NCBI GenBank assembly: GCA_016235065.1
Contig: JACRMB010000003.1
Span: forward strand, 186,001 to 250,000
Length of the DNA: 64,000 nucleotides
From: Actinomycetota bacterium
GTDB taxonomy: Bacteria; Actinomycetota; Thermoleophilia; BMS3ABIN01
Direction of reading: 5' to 3'
Shown one piece after another: positions 8,273 through 18,144 of the stretch (positions are counted from its first letter, which is position 1; every line of letters begins with the position of its first letter). A program made the translations under genes and the position numbers. The notes below the pieces were generated by a model. It made no database searches, was not told where the DNA came from, and was given only the letters and a program-made list of their open reading frames with translations.

Positions 8273-9049
8273 CTACCTCACCAGGCGCCTATGCATGCTG
8301 CGGACCGCGAGTTCGGTGAAAATCAGCGTCGTACCCAAAGCATAGAATAGTTCGAGCACCGGCGCCTGAGCCGGCCGGCCCAGCATCAGGGAGCGGGAGA
8401 TATCGATATAGCTGGTAAAGGGGATTATCCAGGCAAAAACCTGCACCGCGTCCGGAAACCGCTCTACCGGAAAGAAAGTGCCGCAGATGAACTGCGCCGG
8501 CAGCACAAAGCCCGCAAAGTAGAAGCGGAAGTATTCCATCTGGGCGATGCGGCTTGCGACCAGCAGGGCGATGGCGGCGAAGTTGAAGGCCGCCAGGAAC
8601 ATCAGCGGCGGCAGGAATATGACCTGCCAGCGGTGGAAGATGCCCATGAGCAGCAGGATGATGAAAACCAGGGTCGCGTTGACCAGCCCCCTGGTGGCTC
8701 CCCAGACGACCTCAGCCAGGCCCACTTCATCGGCGCTGATCGGGGTTGAGATTATCCCTTCGAAAGTGTTCTGGATCCGCATGCGGAAAAACGAGCCGTA
8801 GGTGCACTCGAAGGTCGCCTGCATGATGGCGGCGCTGCCAAGGATGCCGGCAGCGACGAACTCCAGGTAGGGGACGCCTTCGATCTCGGTGATGTACGAG
8901 CCGATGCCGAGGCCCATGACGAAGATGAACAGGACCGGCTCAGCCAGGGCCGGCCAGAAGTTGAACTTCCAGAGGGCGATGAAGACCTGGGCATTGCGCA
9001 GCCAGACCTTGTAGAAAGAGCGCCGGACGCTGAGGATGCCCTCGTTCAT
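8273..9049 (-). CDS. ABC-2 type transporter permease
   Basis: 258-aa membrane protein with about six hydrophobic segments in the ABC-2 (DrrB/NodJ-like) arrangement. The stretch FVLPAQFICGTFFPVERFP is the typical loop before the last segments. Its ATPase partner is encoded 34 bases upstream on the same strand, so the pair makes one exporter. The cargo could be a drug, lipid or polysaccharide; nothing in the sequence decides. Confidence 0.88.
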   Translation of the reverse strand: MNEGILSVRRSFYKVWLRNAQVFIALWKFNFWPALAEPVLFIFVMGLGIGSYITEIEGVPYLEFVAAGILGSAAIMQATFECTYGSFFRMRIQNTFEGIISTPISADEVGLAEVVWGATRGLVNATLVFIILLLMGIFHRWQVIFLPPLMFLAAFNFAAIALLVASRIAQMEYFRFYFAGFVLPAQFICGTFFPVERFPDAVQVFAWIIPFTSYIDISRSLMLGRPAQAPVLELFYALGTTLIFTELAVRSMHRRLVR

Positions 9050-9083
9050 CGCCCCGGCCCCCGGTCTCGGATGACACCCGCAC

Positions 9084-9989
9084 TCATTGTTTGATCTCCC
9101 GGCCGGTTAGCTTGAGGAAGACATCTTCCAGCGACGCGGGTCTCAACAGGCGCTCCATGTCAGGATAGGCGCCGGTCAAGTCGTCGAACTCCGAGGTCGT
9201 ATTACCGTAAAAGTAAAGATTCTGACCGCTCGTCTGGTGCTCCAGGTGGCTGAATCGATCGAGTATCTCGGCTGACCGCCTGCGATCGACACGCAGCTCC
9301 AGCACATATGGGAGCATGTGCCCACGGATGAGTTCCGCGGGGCTGCCGACGTCGATTGAGCGGGCTTCGTCCATGATCAGGACCTTGTCGCAGAGTTTCT
9401 GGGCCTCGTCCATGTAATGGGTGGTCAGCAGCAGGGTGATGCCGCGCTCCTTAAGTTCCAGCAGCCGGTCCCAGATCAGGTGGCGGACCTGGGGGTCGAG
9501 GCCGGTGGTCGGTTCGTCGAGGATTATCAGCTCCGGGTCGTTCATCAGTGCCCGGGCGAGGATAAGCCGGCGCTTCATGCCTCCGGATAGGGCCGGCACC
9601 GGCGCGTTGGCCCGGTCGCTCAGGTGCATGAACTCGAGCAGCTCCTGGCAACGGCTGGCGGCGACATCAGCCGGGATGCCGAAGTAGCGGGCGTAGACCC
9701 TGAGGTTCTGGCAGGTGGAAAGGTCCGGGTCCAGGTTGTTCTCCTGGGGGACCACGCCGAGGCGGGCCTTGATCTCACGGGGATGATCCCTGACGTCGAG
9801 CCCGAATACCTTGAGCGAGCCCGAGGTCGGCTCGGCGATGCAGTAGATCATCTTCATGGTGGTGGTCTTGCCGGCGCCATTAGGGCCGACGAGGCCGTAG
9901 CAGAGACCGGCTTCCACCTCGAAATCGAGGGAGTCGACGGCGACGACATCGCCGTAGCGTTTGTTGAGCGCACCAGCTTTGATGATCAT
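9084..9989 (-). CDS. ABC transporter ATP-binding protein (DrrA/NodI-like)
   Basis: 301-aa ATPase of the exporter formed with the downstream ABC-2 permease. Walker A GPNGAGKTT, Q-loop VVPQENNLD, signature LSGGMKRR, Walker B LIILDEPTTGLDP and the H-loop LLTTHYMDEA are intact. The last ~80 residues are the family C-terminal extension (ELRVDRRRS...). Leads a two-gene operon and is divergent from copA. Confidence 0.92.
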   Translation of the reverse strand: MIIKAGALNKRYGDVVAVDSLDFEVEAGLCYGLVGPNGAGKTTTMKMIYCIAEPTSGSLKVFGLDVRDHPREIKARLGVVPQENNLDPDLSTCQNLRVYARYFGIPADVAASRCQELLEFMHLSDRANAPVPALSGGMKRRLILARALMNDPELIILDEPTTGLDPQVRHLIWDRLLELKERGITLLLTTHYMDEAQKLCDKVLIMDEARSIDVGSPAELIRGHMLPYVLELRVDRRRSAEILDRFSHLEHQTSGQNLYFYGNTTSEFDDLTGAYPDMERLLRPASLEDVFLKLTGREIKQ

Positions 9990-10187
9990 CGGGATGCGGC
10001 TCTCATGTCAGGGAAGATCTTTCATATCGGTCGGCGGCTGCAGCATGCTGTACACATGAATCCTTTCAGCCACGCCTGAATCATAACTGATAGCATCGTG
10101 GTGTTTAACAGTTATGCCGGATTGATTTGTTTTATTCCCTGCAAAAAGAGGAATTTACTCCTTATACCCGTTAAAGTGAGCAAGATT

Positions 10188-12632
10188 ATGGCTGCGGCGA
10201 AAAAAATCATCCTGCCCATCGAGGGCATGACCTGCGCTTCCTGCGTGGAGCGCAACGAGAAGATCCTGCGTGCGACCGGGGGTGTCCTGTCCGCGGAGGT
10301 CAACTTCGCCACGGAACAGGCAACCGTCGAGTATGACCCCGACCAGGTCGGTGTTTCAGAGCTAACGGCCGCGATCAGCGGCATCGGCTACAAGGTGATC
10401 ACTGAGAAGATCGAGCTGGCGGTACAGGGGATGACCTGCGCCTCCTGTGTGGAGCATGTGCAGAAGGCGCTCCTGGGAGTCGACGGGGTTATTTCCGCCG
10501 GAGTGAACCTGGCGACCGAACGGGCGACGGTGGAATTCGTGCCGGGCGCCGTAAGCCGTGACGACTTTGTGCGAGCCGTGGAGTCGGCGGGTTATCAGGT
10601 GCTCGACACCGGTGATGAGGAAGAGACCGAGGATGCCGAGGCGCGCCTGCGCCGGCGCGAGTATCGCCGGCTGCAGATGAAGGTCATCATCGGCGCCTCG
10701 CTCTCCCTGCCTATCTTCCTCGGCAGTTTCCCGGAGTGGTTCGGCGACCTGGGACCGCTTAATAACATGTATGTCCTGTGGGCCCTGGCGACGCCGGTGC
10801 AGTTCTGGGTCGGCTGGCGCTTCTACCAGGGCGCTATCAGCGCCGCCCGTCACGGAACGACTAATATGAACACTCTGGTGGCGGTCGGCTCGTCGGCGGC
10901 TTATCTCTATAGCGTCGCTGGTATTCTCTTCCCCTCGTTCTTCGAGGCGCAGGGGTTGGGCATGCCCATGTACTTCGACACCGCCGCCATCATCATCACC
11001 CTGATACTTTTCGGGAGGATGCTCGAAGCGCGCGCCAAGGGGCAGACCTCCGAAGCGATCAAGAAGCTGATCGGGCTGACGCCGAAAACGGCGCGAGTTG
11101 TACGGGATGGCGAGGAGCTGGATATCCCGGTCGAAGATGTCGCTGCAGGCGACATGGTGATCGTGCGGCCGGGTGAGCGGATCCCGGTGGACGGCATCGT
11201 TCGCGAGGGGACATCGAGCATCGACGAATCGATGATCACCGGCGAGAGCCTGCCTGTGAGCAAGCAGCCGGGCGATGAGGTCGTCGGCGCCACTATCAAC
11301 AAGATGGGCAGTTTCCGCTTTGAGGCGACCCGGGTCGGCAGGGAGACGGTGCTGGCGCAGATCATCCGGCTGGTACAGGAAGCCCAGGGCTCGAAGCCGC
11401 CGATCGCCCGCATGGCCGACGTCATCTCCAGTTATTTTGTACCGGCGGTCTTTGCGACGGCCGCGCTCACTTTTGTGGTCTGGATGATATTTGGACCCGA
11501 ACCGGCGTTCACTTATGCACTGCTCAATTTTGTGGCGGTATTGATCATCGCCTGCCCCTGCGCCCTGGGCCTGGCGACGCCGACCGCGATCATGGTCGGC
11601 ACCGGCAAGGGCGCCGAGAACGGCGTGCTGATCCGGGGCGGCGATTCGCTGGAGACGGCGCACAAGGTCGACACAGTGGTGCTCGACAAGACCGGGACCC
11701 TTACACGTGGTGAGCCCGCGATCACGGATGTCATCACTATGGGCTGGGAAGAAGACCAGATACTGCGGCTTGCAGGTTCGGCCGAGCGGGGCTCGGAGCA
11801 TCCGCTGGGCGAAGCAATCGTTCATGGAGCCAACGAGCGGGGCATCGAGCTGGAGGTCGCTGACAGTTTTCAGGCGCTCGCCGGTCAGGGCATCGAGGCA
11901 GAGGTCAAAGGTCACGCGGTCCTTGTTGGGAATCCCGGCCTGCTGGAAGGGCGCGGCATGTCGCTGGACGGGCTCGGTGAGCAGGCGTCGCGCCTGTCGG
12001 CTCAGGGGAAGACACCTATGTTCGTCGCAATCGATGGTAATCCGGTCGGTATAATCGGGGTCGCCGACACTCTCAAACCGGGCTCGCGGGAGACCGTCGC
12101 CAGGCTGCGGGAGATGGGACTGGAAGTCGTGATGCTGACAGGAGACAACCGGCAGACGGCCGAGGCTATCGCCACTGAGGCCGGTGTGGACCGGGTGCTC
12201 GCCGAAGTGCTGCCCCAGGACAAGGCCAACGAGGTCAGGCGCCTGCAGGAGGAAGGCAGGAAGGTAGCGATGGTCGGCGACGGCATCAACGACGCTCCGG
12301 CGCTGGCGCAGGCTGATGTGGGCATAGCTATCGGCACCGGCACAGACGTGGCCATGGAGGCGGGCGACATCACGCTGATGTCAGGCGACCTTCAGGGAGT
12401 GGTGACGGCGATCGCGCTGAGCCGCCGGACCATCCAGATCATCAAACAGAATCTTTTCTGGGCGTTTGCCTATAACACGGCGCTGATCCCGGTGGCTGCC
12501 GGGATTTTATACCCGTTCTTCGGGATACTGCTCAATCCCATCATCGCCGCCGGCGCCATGGGCATGTCGTCGGTCTCGGTGGTCACGAATTCCCTGAGGC
12601 TGAGGCGCTTCAGGCCGCCGCGGGTATCCTAG
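10188..12632 (+). CDS. copA: Copper-exporting P1B-type ATPase
   Basis: Copper translocating ATPase of about 814 aa. Two N-terminal heavy-metal domains each carry GMTCASC. The catalytic core has TGES in the actuator domain, DKTGT with the phosphorylated Asp, [10 protein letters not shown] in the P-domain, and [11 protein letters not shown] in the membrane ion path, which marks monovalent copper (or silver) specificity. The frame is open to 10098, but those 30 extra residues are unlike the family; the ATG at 10188 just before [15 protein letters not shown] is the likely start. No CsoR or CopZ gene is adjacent. Confidence 0.95.
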   Translation: MAAAKKIILPIEGMTCASCVERNEKILRATGGVLSAEVNFATEQATVEYDPDQVGVSELTAAISGIGYKVITEKIELAVQGMTCASCVEHVQKALLGVDGVISAGVNLATERATVEFVPGAVSRDDFVRAVESAGYQVLDTGDEEETEDAEARLRRREYRRLQMKVIIGASLSLPIFLGSFPEWFGDLGPLNNMYVLWALATPVQFWVGWRFYQGAISAARHGTTNMNTLVAVGSSAAYLYSVAGILFPSFFEAQGLGMPMYFDTAAIIITLILFGRMLEARAKGQTSEAIKKLIGLTPKTARVVRDGEELDIPVEDVAAGDMVIVRPGERIPVDGIVREGTSSIDESMITGESLPVSKQPGDEVVGATINKMGSFRFEATRVGRETVLAQIIRLVQEAQGSKPPIARMADVISSYFVPAVFATAALTFVVWMIFGPEPAFTYALLNFVAVLIIACPCALGLATPTAIMVGTGKGAENGVLIRGGDSLETAHKVDTVVLDKTGTLTRGEPAITDVITMGWEEDQILRLAGSAERGSEHPLGEAIVHGANERGIELEVADSFQALAGQGIEAEVKGHAVLVGNPGLLEGRGMSLDGLGEQASRLSAQGKTPMFVAIDGNPVGIIGVADTLKPGSRETVARLREMGLEVVMLTGDNRQTAEAIATEAGVDRVLAEVLPQDKANEVRRLQEEGRKVAMVGDGINDAPALAQADVGIAIGTGTDVAMEAGDITLMSGDLQGVVTAIALSRRTIQIIKQNLFWAFAYNTALIPVAAGILYPFFGILLNPIIAAGAMGMSSVSVVTNSLRLRRFRPPRVS

Positions 12633-12813
12633 GAACCCGGCATTGCTGCACCCCTCGGGGAGAATCTTCGTAGTCATCGCATGATTCAGAGGGAATTCCC
12701 TGGATTATCTACGCTCATGGCCGGGTATCTACAGGAAGTAGCCGTCCGCGCACCGAAGAGATAACGGTCTCGTGTCATCTAGCAGTCCTATCGGATAACA
12801 GTGAGGAGAGCGC

Positions 12814-13626
12814 ATGCCGGAACCGCGCGATTTTTATACCATCGCCCAGTTTTCAGACATCCATTGCGGCGACAGTCGTTTCGATTCCGACCTCATGGAG
12901 GCGACGATCCATGAGATCAACGCTATCAAACCGGACCTGGTCATCGTCGCGGGGGACCTTACTTCAGACGGCTACCGCGAGCAGTTCGACGAGGCACATT
13001 CCTGGATCCGCCAGGTGGAGTGCGAGCAGAAACTGGTCATAGCCGGTAATCATGACTGCCGCAATGTAGGCTATCTGCACTTCGAACAGATCTTCGGCTC
13101 GCGGCATTACCGTTCCGAGGAGCTGGATTTTCGCATCTGCTGCGTTCCGGATGATGAAGGCATCCAGGAGCGGGTCAAGATCCTGGCGCTCGATTCCAAC
13201 AAGCCCGACCTGAACGACGGGGAGATCGGCCGGGACAAGTATGACTGGATCGACCTGGAGTTCCCCAATCCTGAGGATTTCAAGATCTTCCTGCTGCATC
13301 ATCACCTGGTGAGTATCCCCGGCACGGGCCGGGAACGTAATATCGTGCTGGACGCCGGCGACGTGCTTGACAAGCTGCGGGAAGTGGATGTGGACCTGGT
13401 GCTTTGCGGCCATCGCCATGTTCCCTATACATGGCCTCTAGCTGACATGCTTATCATCAGCAGCGGCACGGCCAGCACCTGGCGCACCCGCGGCTTTATC
13501 CAGCCTTCATACAACATAATCACGATTGAACCTGCGACGATCACGGTCGCCAACAAGACGCCCGGCGATACGGTATCGAAAAAGCAGAGTTTTCCGCGTA
13601 AGCCCCGGCGGCTGCGGCGGGTCTAG
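12814..13626 (+). CDS. Calcineurin-like metallophosphoesterase
   Basis: 270-aa phosphoesterase related to the class III cyclic nucleotide phosphodiesterase (CpdA/Icc) group. Five metal-ligand blocks are in order: FSDIHCGD, GDLTSDG, GNHDC, LLHHH and GHRH. No signal peptide, so cytoplasmic. A Lys/Arg-rich tail (last ~25 residues) follows the catalytic domain. Substrate is unknown. Stands alone, with GAGGAG about seven bases before the ATG. Confidence 0.88.
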   Translation: MPEPRDFYTIAQFSDIHCGDSRFDSDLMEATIHEINAIKPDLVIVAGDLTSDGYREQFDEAHSWIRQVECEQKLVIAGNHDCRNVGYLHFEQIFGSRHYRSEELDFRICCVPDDEGIQERVKILALDSNKPDLNDGEIGRDKYDWIDLEFPNPEDFKIFLLHHHLVSIPGTGRERNIVLDAGDVLDKLREVDVDLVLCGHRHVPYTWPLADMLIISSGTASTWRTRGFIQPSYNIITIEPATITVANKTPGDTVSKKQSFPRKPRRLRRV

Positions 13627-13698
13627 AGCGCACCCAGGTGCCGGCGCGAAAGCGGCACTCGATCGGCACCAGGCAGGTCGAAAGCGGCGCTACATTTC

Positions 13699-13727
13699 TT
13701 GACACTCAACCCCGCGAAAGATAAGCT
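13699..13727 (+). promoter_or_regulatory. Promoter of the tandem-rhodanese lipoprotein gene, with inverted repeat
   Basis: TTGACA (13699-13704), 17-base spacer, TAAGCT (13722-13727). The inverted repeat CGAAAG-ATAAG-CTTTCG overlaps the -10 element and could be an operator. Between here and the start codon are further short inverted repeats (CGGCGC/GCGCCG and CCATTC/GAATGG), so the leader RNA may fold. Confidence 0.55.
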
Positions 13728-13825
13728 TTCGCCGTTCGAGCTTTGGGGGGAGTCCATTCCGGCGCATCATGGCGCCGTCAAAGGCGAATGGTTCACCCGA
13801 CCGCCATCAACCAGACAGGAGAGTG

Positions 13826-14887
13826 ATGACCATGGTGAAGTCCCGCAGGTTGTTCCTGATAATCCTCGTACTGATGGGACTGTTGCTGTCGACAACGGTC
13901 GCTATCGCGGGTTGTGGGGAAGAGAAGACGACGTCGTCGGCCACTACTGCCACTACCGCGACCAAGGATGCTGCAACCGTCATCAACGACAGGGCGCTGC
14001 AGGTCCTGGCTTCCAATCCTGTTGCTCCTGATGATTACGCCTCAAACGCGATCGGCGGCACCGCTCTGGCAAGCAAGCTTGCGGATCCTGCTCAGAACAG
14101 CAAGATCTATCTGCTGGATGTCCGCAAGAAGGCCGACTTCGACAAGGGCCATATTGCTGGAGCCAGCCAGGTCGAGTTCCCCCAGTGGGCAGCTCCTGAG
14201 AATCTGAGTAAATTGCCCAAGGACAAGAAGATAGTAGTTATCTGCTACACCGGGAATACCGCTGCCCAGACGGCTGGTGGCCTGAGGATGCTGGGATATG
14301 ACGCTGCAATTCTGAAGGCAGGCATGATGGGCTGGGACGGCAGCGGCAAGGACGGCGCGATCGCCGAGCTCAACAGCGCGGCCGGTCCGGTTGTTACGAC
14401 CCCTGCTGGATCTTCCAGCGCAGCGCCGTCGACCGAAGCCTTCAGCAAGCCATCCGACGCGGATTATAAAGTGCTCGCAGAGAAGGCAAACAAGGTTTTC
14501 ACCACGATGCCCAGCGGTGGTGGCGACTATAACCTGAACACGACCACGGCAGCCAAGCTCAGCACGGCCTTGAGTGGCGCTGACAAGCCGTTCGTGCTTG
14601 ATATCCGCAGCAAGGACGACTTCAACAAGGGACATATCGATGGCGCCACCCACATCGATTTCGCTGCCCTGGCAGTGCCCGATAACCTGAAGATGCTGCC
14701 CAAGGACAAAAAGATCGTGGTTGTCTGTTACACAGGTAACACAGCTGCGCAGGCTACCACTATCCTGCAGATGCTTGGTTACGACGCAGCTGTACTCAAG
14801 TTCGGCATGATGGGCTGGGACGGCAGTGGCAAGGACGCATACATCACCGACATCAGTTCGGCCAGCAATCCGGTGGTGACCGGCTAG
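13826..14887 (+). CDS. Tandem rhodanese-domain lipoprotein
   Basis: About 353 aa. An N-terminal hydrophobic segment ends in a lipobox (VAIAGC), so the protein is predicted to be lipid-anchored outside the membrane. A Thr/Ala-rich linker and two rhodanese domains follow, about 60-180 and 225-350. Each has DIR/DVR...KGHI.GA and an active-site loop CYTGNTAAQ with the catalytic Cys, then LGYDAA and GMMGWDGSGK. Both domains should therefore handle sulfane sulfur. The start at 13826 has AGGAGA upstream; an ATG six bases later is possible. A paralogue without signal peptide lies at 16441-17469, with a TauE/SafE permease between. Confidence 0.88.
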   Translation: MTMVKSRRLFLIILVLMGLLLSTTVAIAGCGEEKTTSSATTATTATKDAATVINDRALQVLASNPVAPDDYASNAIGGTALASKLADPAQNSKIYLLDVRKKADFDKGHIAGASQVEFPQWAAPENLSKLPKDKKIVVICYTGNTAAQTAGGLRMLGYDAAILKAGMMGWDGSGKDGAIAELNSAAGPVVTTPAGSSSAAPSTEAFSKPSDADYKVLAEKANKVFTTMPSGGGDYNLNTTTAAKLSTALSGADKPFVLDIRSKDDFNKGHIDGATHIDFAALAVPDNLKMLPKDKKIVVVCYTGNTAAQATTILQMLGYDAAVLKFGMMGWDGSGKDAYITDISSASNPVVTG

Positions 14888-14969
14888 TCGAATCGTAGAA
14901 CATAGCTTGTCCGCGACGCAGGTCGTGTTCCGCAGCGGCAAGCAGTAGAGGATATGCAATGTGATAGCA

Positions 14970-14994
14970 GGGGCGCGGCCGAAGGCCGCGCCCC
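14970..14994 (+). terminator. Terminator after the rhodanese lipoprotein
   Basis: Perfect 11-bp stem GGGGCGCGGCC / GGCCGCGCCCC with loop GAA, followed by TTGTTGTTCC, 82 bases past the stop codon. Confidence 0.65.
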
Positions 14995-15091
14995 TTGTTG
15001 TTCCACCTGAAAGCCTGGTGATCGGGGCGCGGTGGGTGCGTTGCGGCAGCCCGTTTTTGTTCCAATGATTCTTCTGTGATAGTTTCCTCCC

Positions 15092-16081
15092 ATGGACGCC
15101 CTCACAGTTCAGTTTCCCGGATCCGGGGTCGAGACCTGGATCCTGTTGCCACCCCTAGTGGCGTTTGTCGTCTCTACTTTCACCTCAATGGGCGGCGTCT
15201 CCGGCGCCTTCATCCTGCTGCCCTTCCAGATGAGCGTGCTCGACTTCACCAGCCCGTCGGTCAGCTCCACCAACTTCATCTACAACATCGTAGCGATACC
15301 CAGCGGTGTCTACCGGTATTTCAGGGAAGGGCGCATGGCCTGGCCGCTGACCTGGGTGGTGCTGGTCGGCACCCTGCCGGGCCTGCTGATCGGTTATTAC
15401 CTGAGGATCAGATATCTGCCGGACCCAAGCTCGTTCAAACTGTTTGTTGGCTGCGTGCTGCTCTACATCGGCGGCCGGCTGCTCTATGAGCTTACAGGGT
15501 GGGCGCAGGCAGGCCGGCAATCGCGCGGTGATCTCGACCTGAAGTTCGCGATGCGAAGCCGGATGATGCGGGAGCAGCGCCAGTCACGTACCGCTGCAGG
15601 TCTGCCTCCGGAGGCGGTGGTGAGGACTGTTTCGTTCAGCCTGAAGCGGATCGAGTACGAGTTCTGGGGCGAGCGTTTCAGTTTCAGTGTGCCGGCGATG
15701 CTGTTACTGGCGTTCGTGGTCGGAGTCATCGGCGGCACCTATGGCATCGGCGGTGGCGCCATCATCGCACCGTTCTGCGTCGCGGTATTTCGCCTGCCCG
15801 TATATACGGTTGCCGGCGCGGCGTTACTGGGGACTTTTCTGACCTCTATCCTTGGGGTCGTCATCTATAGCGTTGTGCCGATCGCGGGCGCCGACGGAGT
15901 CGCTACAACCTGGCCGCCAGATATTGCCCTTGGCGTGTTATTCGGAATCGGTGGTTTCGCGGGTATGTACCTTGGTGCGCGGCTGCAGAAGCATGTTCCG
16001 CAGAAGCTCATCAAGGCAATGCTGGGGATCATGATCGTGGCGCTGGCGCTGCAGTATATCGGGCAGTATTTTGTGGGGTAG
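15092..16081 (+). CDS. TauE/SafE-family sulfite/organosulfur exporter-like permease
   Basis: 329-aa polytopic membrane protein of the TauE/SafE (DUF81) family with about eight hydrophobic segments in two repeats. The family blocks SMGGVSGAF (first repeat) and GGTYGIGGGAI (second repeat) are present; a charged cytoplasmic loop separates them (about 140-190). Family members export sulfite, sulfoacetate or related anions. Its position between two tandem-rhodanese genes supports a role in sulfur anion transport, though the exact substrate is not visible. Confidence 0.87.
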   Translation: MDALTVQFPGSGVETWILLPPLVAFVVSTFTSMGGVSGAFILLPFQMSVLDFTSPSVSSTNFIYNIVAIPSGVYRYFREGRMAWPLTWVVLVGTLPGLLIGYYLRIRYLPDPSSFKLFVGCVLLYIGGRLLYELTGWAQAGRQSRGDLDLKFAMRSRMMREQRQSRTAAGLPPEAVVRTVSFSLKRIEYEFWGERFSFSVPAMLLLAFVVGVIGGTYGIGGGAIIAPFCVAVFRLPVYTVAGAALLGTFLTSILGVVIYSVVPIAGADGVATTWPPDIALGVLFGIGGFAGMYLGARLQKHVPQKLIKAMLGIMIVALALQYIGQYFVG

Positions 16082-16085
16082 ATAA

Positions 16086-16422
16086 CCAGGGGGACACATA
16101 ACCAGTGGGACACGTTACTTAATTACTAATTAAAGTGACACATTAATAATGGATCCATAACCAGCAAACATCGATTATGTCCCTATTTTCATTATTGGTT
16201 TCGGGATGTGAATGGATTTCGTGGTTCAATCGTGACTTTGCTGAGGGTATTTGAGCCAGGATATGACAATACGTTACACTTAATAATGGAATTGGGAAAG
16301 ATTAGTGAGGCGACGCTCACAATACCGACCTTAGTTTCCTCGAGTAGCGTCGCATGCAGCATAGTGTTCCTGGAATTTTAATGTGTCACTTTAATTAGTA
16401 ATTAAGTAATGTGTCCCCCTGG
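16086..16422. mobile_element. MITE-like element with 45-bp terminal inverted repeats
   Basis: Arms 16102-16146 and 16378-16422 are inverted repeats, 43 of 45 positions identical, flanking about 231 bases with no plausible gene. The outer end of each arm reads CCAG(G/T)GGGACAC followed by (A/G)TTACTTAATT. An extra copy of the end motif CCAGGGGGACACAT lies at 16086-16099. The interior is AT-richer than the flanks. The same GGGACACATTACTTAATT end occurs at 37525-37576. No transposase is encoded, so it would be non-autonomous. The right arm ends 18 bases before the downstream rhodanese start. Confidence 0.65.
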
Positions 16423-16440
16423 TTTACATTGAGGATTTGT

Positions 16441-17469
16441 ATGACCACCCCGGCACCAGCCCCTGAAAATGAAAAGAACAGCCACGCTTTCCCTGAAGCG
16501 ATCGGCGAGTTGCTGCATGAGATACTTTCCCGGCGGGCGCTGAGCGTCCTGGGCTCGACCCCCCTTGAGGAGGGTGAGTACATCGCCCATGGCCTCTGGG
16601 GTCATGAGCTGGCTGCGAAGCTCGCAGACGAAGAGCGGGATGAGGATATCTATCTGCTCGACGTCCGCAGCCGCGAGGCTTTCGAACAGGGCCATATCGA
16701 GGGCGCCCATCATGTCGAGTTCAGCCAATGGGCTTCGCGGGAGAACCTGGAGCTTCTCCCGCGCAAACACAAGATCATCGTCATCTGCGAGACTGGTCTC
16801 GCCGCCGCCCAGGTCGTCGCGGGCCTGCGCCTGCTCGGTTACGATGCCGCCGTCCCCAGGACCGGCATGAGCGGCTGGACGCAGACGCATATGACCGAGA
16901 GCCTGGTCGAGGAATTCCAGTCGGCGAAGTATCCAGTCAAGCGGGTGCCGCCTACCGACGGCTACGCCCCGGCGCCGAAGGACGCGATCTTCCACGCGCC
17001 CGAGGACCACGAATATGAACTTATCGCCGAGCGCATCCATGAAGTCTTCAGCCAGATGCCCACTGTTCAAAGCAGTATCGATGATGGTTCCGCGCATATC
17101 CATCCGGCCCATATCATCACCGCCCGCGAGCTGAACGCGATACTGCAGGACGAGCTGGCCCGCGAGGGCATCTTCCTGCTTGACCTGCGGCGGGAGGAAG
17201 ACTTCGAGGGTGTCGGCCATATCGAGGGCGCGCTGCGGATGGATTTCGACGCCGTCGCCGTCCCGGGAAACCTGGAGCTGCTACCGAAAGACCGCAGGAT
17301 AGTCACCATTTGCTATACCGGCAATCTTGCGGCTCAGCTGGCGGCAGTGCTGCGTTTTCTCGGCTATGACGCCGCGGCGCTGGCTTACGGTATGATCAGC
17401 TGGACGCGCACGCCGACCACCTACCTGTATCTGAAGGATATCCAGAAAGCGGATAATCCGCTGGTTTGA
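16441..17469 (+). CDS. Cytoplasmic tandem rhodanese-domain protein
   Basis: About 342 aa, two rhodanese domains, no signal peptide. Domain 1 (about 45-165) has DVRSREAFEQGHIEGAHHVEF and active loop CETGLAAAQ; domain 2 (about 215-340) has DLRREEDFEGVGHIEGA and CYTGNLAAQ. Both keep the catalytic Cys. It is a paralogue of the lipoprotein at 13826-14887, differing mainly by lacking the lipobox, so the pair may pass sulfane sulfur on the two sides of the membrane. The frame opens at 16411 inside the MITE arm; the ATG at 16441 with upstream GAGG is the sensible start. Confidence 0.88.
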   Translation: MTTPAPAPENEKNSHAFPEAIGELLHEILSRRALSVLGSTPLEEGEYIAHGLWGHELAAKLADEERDEDIYLLDVRSREAFEQGHIEGAHHVEFSQWASRENLELLPRKHKIIVICETGLAAAQVVAGLRLLGYDAAVPRTGMSGWTQTHMTESLVEEFQSAKYPVKRVPPTDGYAPAPKDAIFHAPEDHEYELIAERIHEVFSQMPTVQSSIDDGSAHIHPAHIITARELNAILQDELAREGIFLLDLRREEDFEGVGHIEGALRMDFDAVAVPGNLELLPKDRRIVTICYTGNLAAQLAAVLRFLGYDAAALAYGMISWTRTPTTYLYLKDIQKADNPLV

Positions 17470-17497
17470 TGGCCGGTGGCTGTGACCGGCGTGGTCG

Positions 17498-17692
17498 CTA
17501 ATCTTGTGAGCTTTCGGCAGGCGGATCGGTTTCTTCCTCGATCTCCTTCTTCTCTTCACGCCGGTCCCTCTTGCCGTACTTTGCTTCGGAATGATATCCG
17601 GCGCCGCTCTGGGGCTTGCCGGCGAACGGGTTTCTCGGCTTCTTCGGCGCCGGCCCGCCCTTTTTCGGTTTTTTCCTGATATCTTTTGCCAT
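17498..17692 (-). CDS. Small basic protein of unknown function
   Basis: 64 residues, rich in Lys, Pro and Glu (starts MAKDIRKKPKKGGPAPKK). The ATG lies two bases after the dtd stop, so translation is probably coupled. The charged, low-complexity composition suggests a disordered RNA- or ribosome-associated protein, but I do not recognise a family. It ends 28 bases from the convergent rhodanese gene. Confidence 0.5.
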   Translation of the reverse strand: MAKDIRKKPKKGGPAPKKPRNPFAGKPQSGAGYHSEAKYGKRDRREEKKEIEEETDPPAESSQD

Positions 17693-17694
17693 TT

Positions 17695-18144
17695 TTATTT
17701 TTTCTCCGGGCTCTCTACGATGAGTGTCACCGGCCCGTCGTTCACCAGTTCCACTTCCATCATGGCCCCGAATTCTCCAGTCTCCACTTTTAGCCCGGCC
17801 TCGCGCAGATGGCTGACGACTTCCTCATAAAGCTTTTCCGCCAGCTCCGGCCGTGCGGCCCGGGTGAAGCTTGGGCGGTTGCCCTTGCGCGCATCCCCAA
17901 GCAGGGTGAACTGGCTGATGACCAGCAACTCGCCGCTCACGTCGCTCACGGAGCGGTTCATCAGCCCTTCGTTGTCGCCGAAGATCCGCAGCCTTGCCAG
18001 TTTGCCGGCGATGAACCTCGCGTCGGCCGAATCGTCGCCATCAGCCACACCCAGCAGCACAACGAGCCCATGGCCGATCTCGCCTGCGACGTTGCCATCG
18101 ACCAGCACGCGCGCTCGCGTTACTCTCTGGACCGCGGCGATCAA
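17695..18144 (-). CDS. dtd: D-aminoacyl-tRNA deacylase
   Basis: Removes D-amino acids (and glycine mischarged on tRNA-Ala) from tRNA. The SQFTL motif and the NDGPVTL motif that form the cross-subunit active site are both present. The frame is open to an ATG-type start at 18225, but the first 27 residues are not family-like; the family N-terminus (xxAVQRVTRARV) begins at a TTG at 18144, giving 149 aa, the usual length. Divergent from the sortase-like gene. Confidence 0.88.
   Translation of the reverse strand: MIAAVQRVTRARVLVDGNVAGEIGHGLVVLLGVADGDDSADARFIAGKLARLRIFGDNEGLMNRSVSDVSGELLVISQFTLLGDARKGNRPSFTRAARPELAEKLYEEVVSHLREAGLKVETGEFGAMMEVELVNDGPVTLIVESPEKK

Noticed and set aside
10362-11915. 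517-aa frame antisense to copA, and a similar 384-aa frame at 41560-42714 antisense to the DUF47 and rsmA genes.
   Set aside because: Both are long only because GC-rich coding DNA has few stops on the other strand; they show no domain or ribosome site and overlap clear genes.
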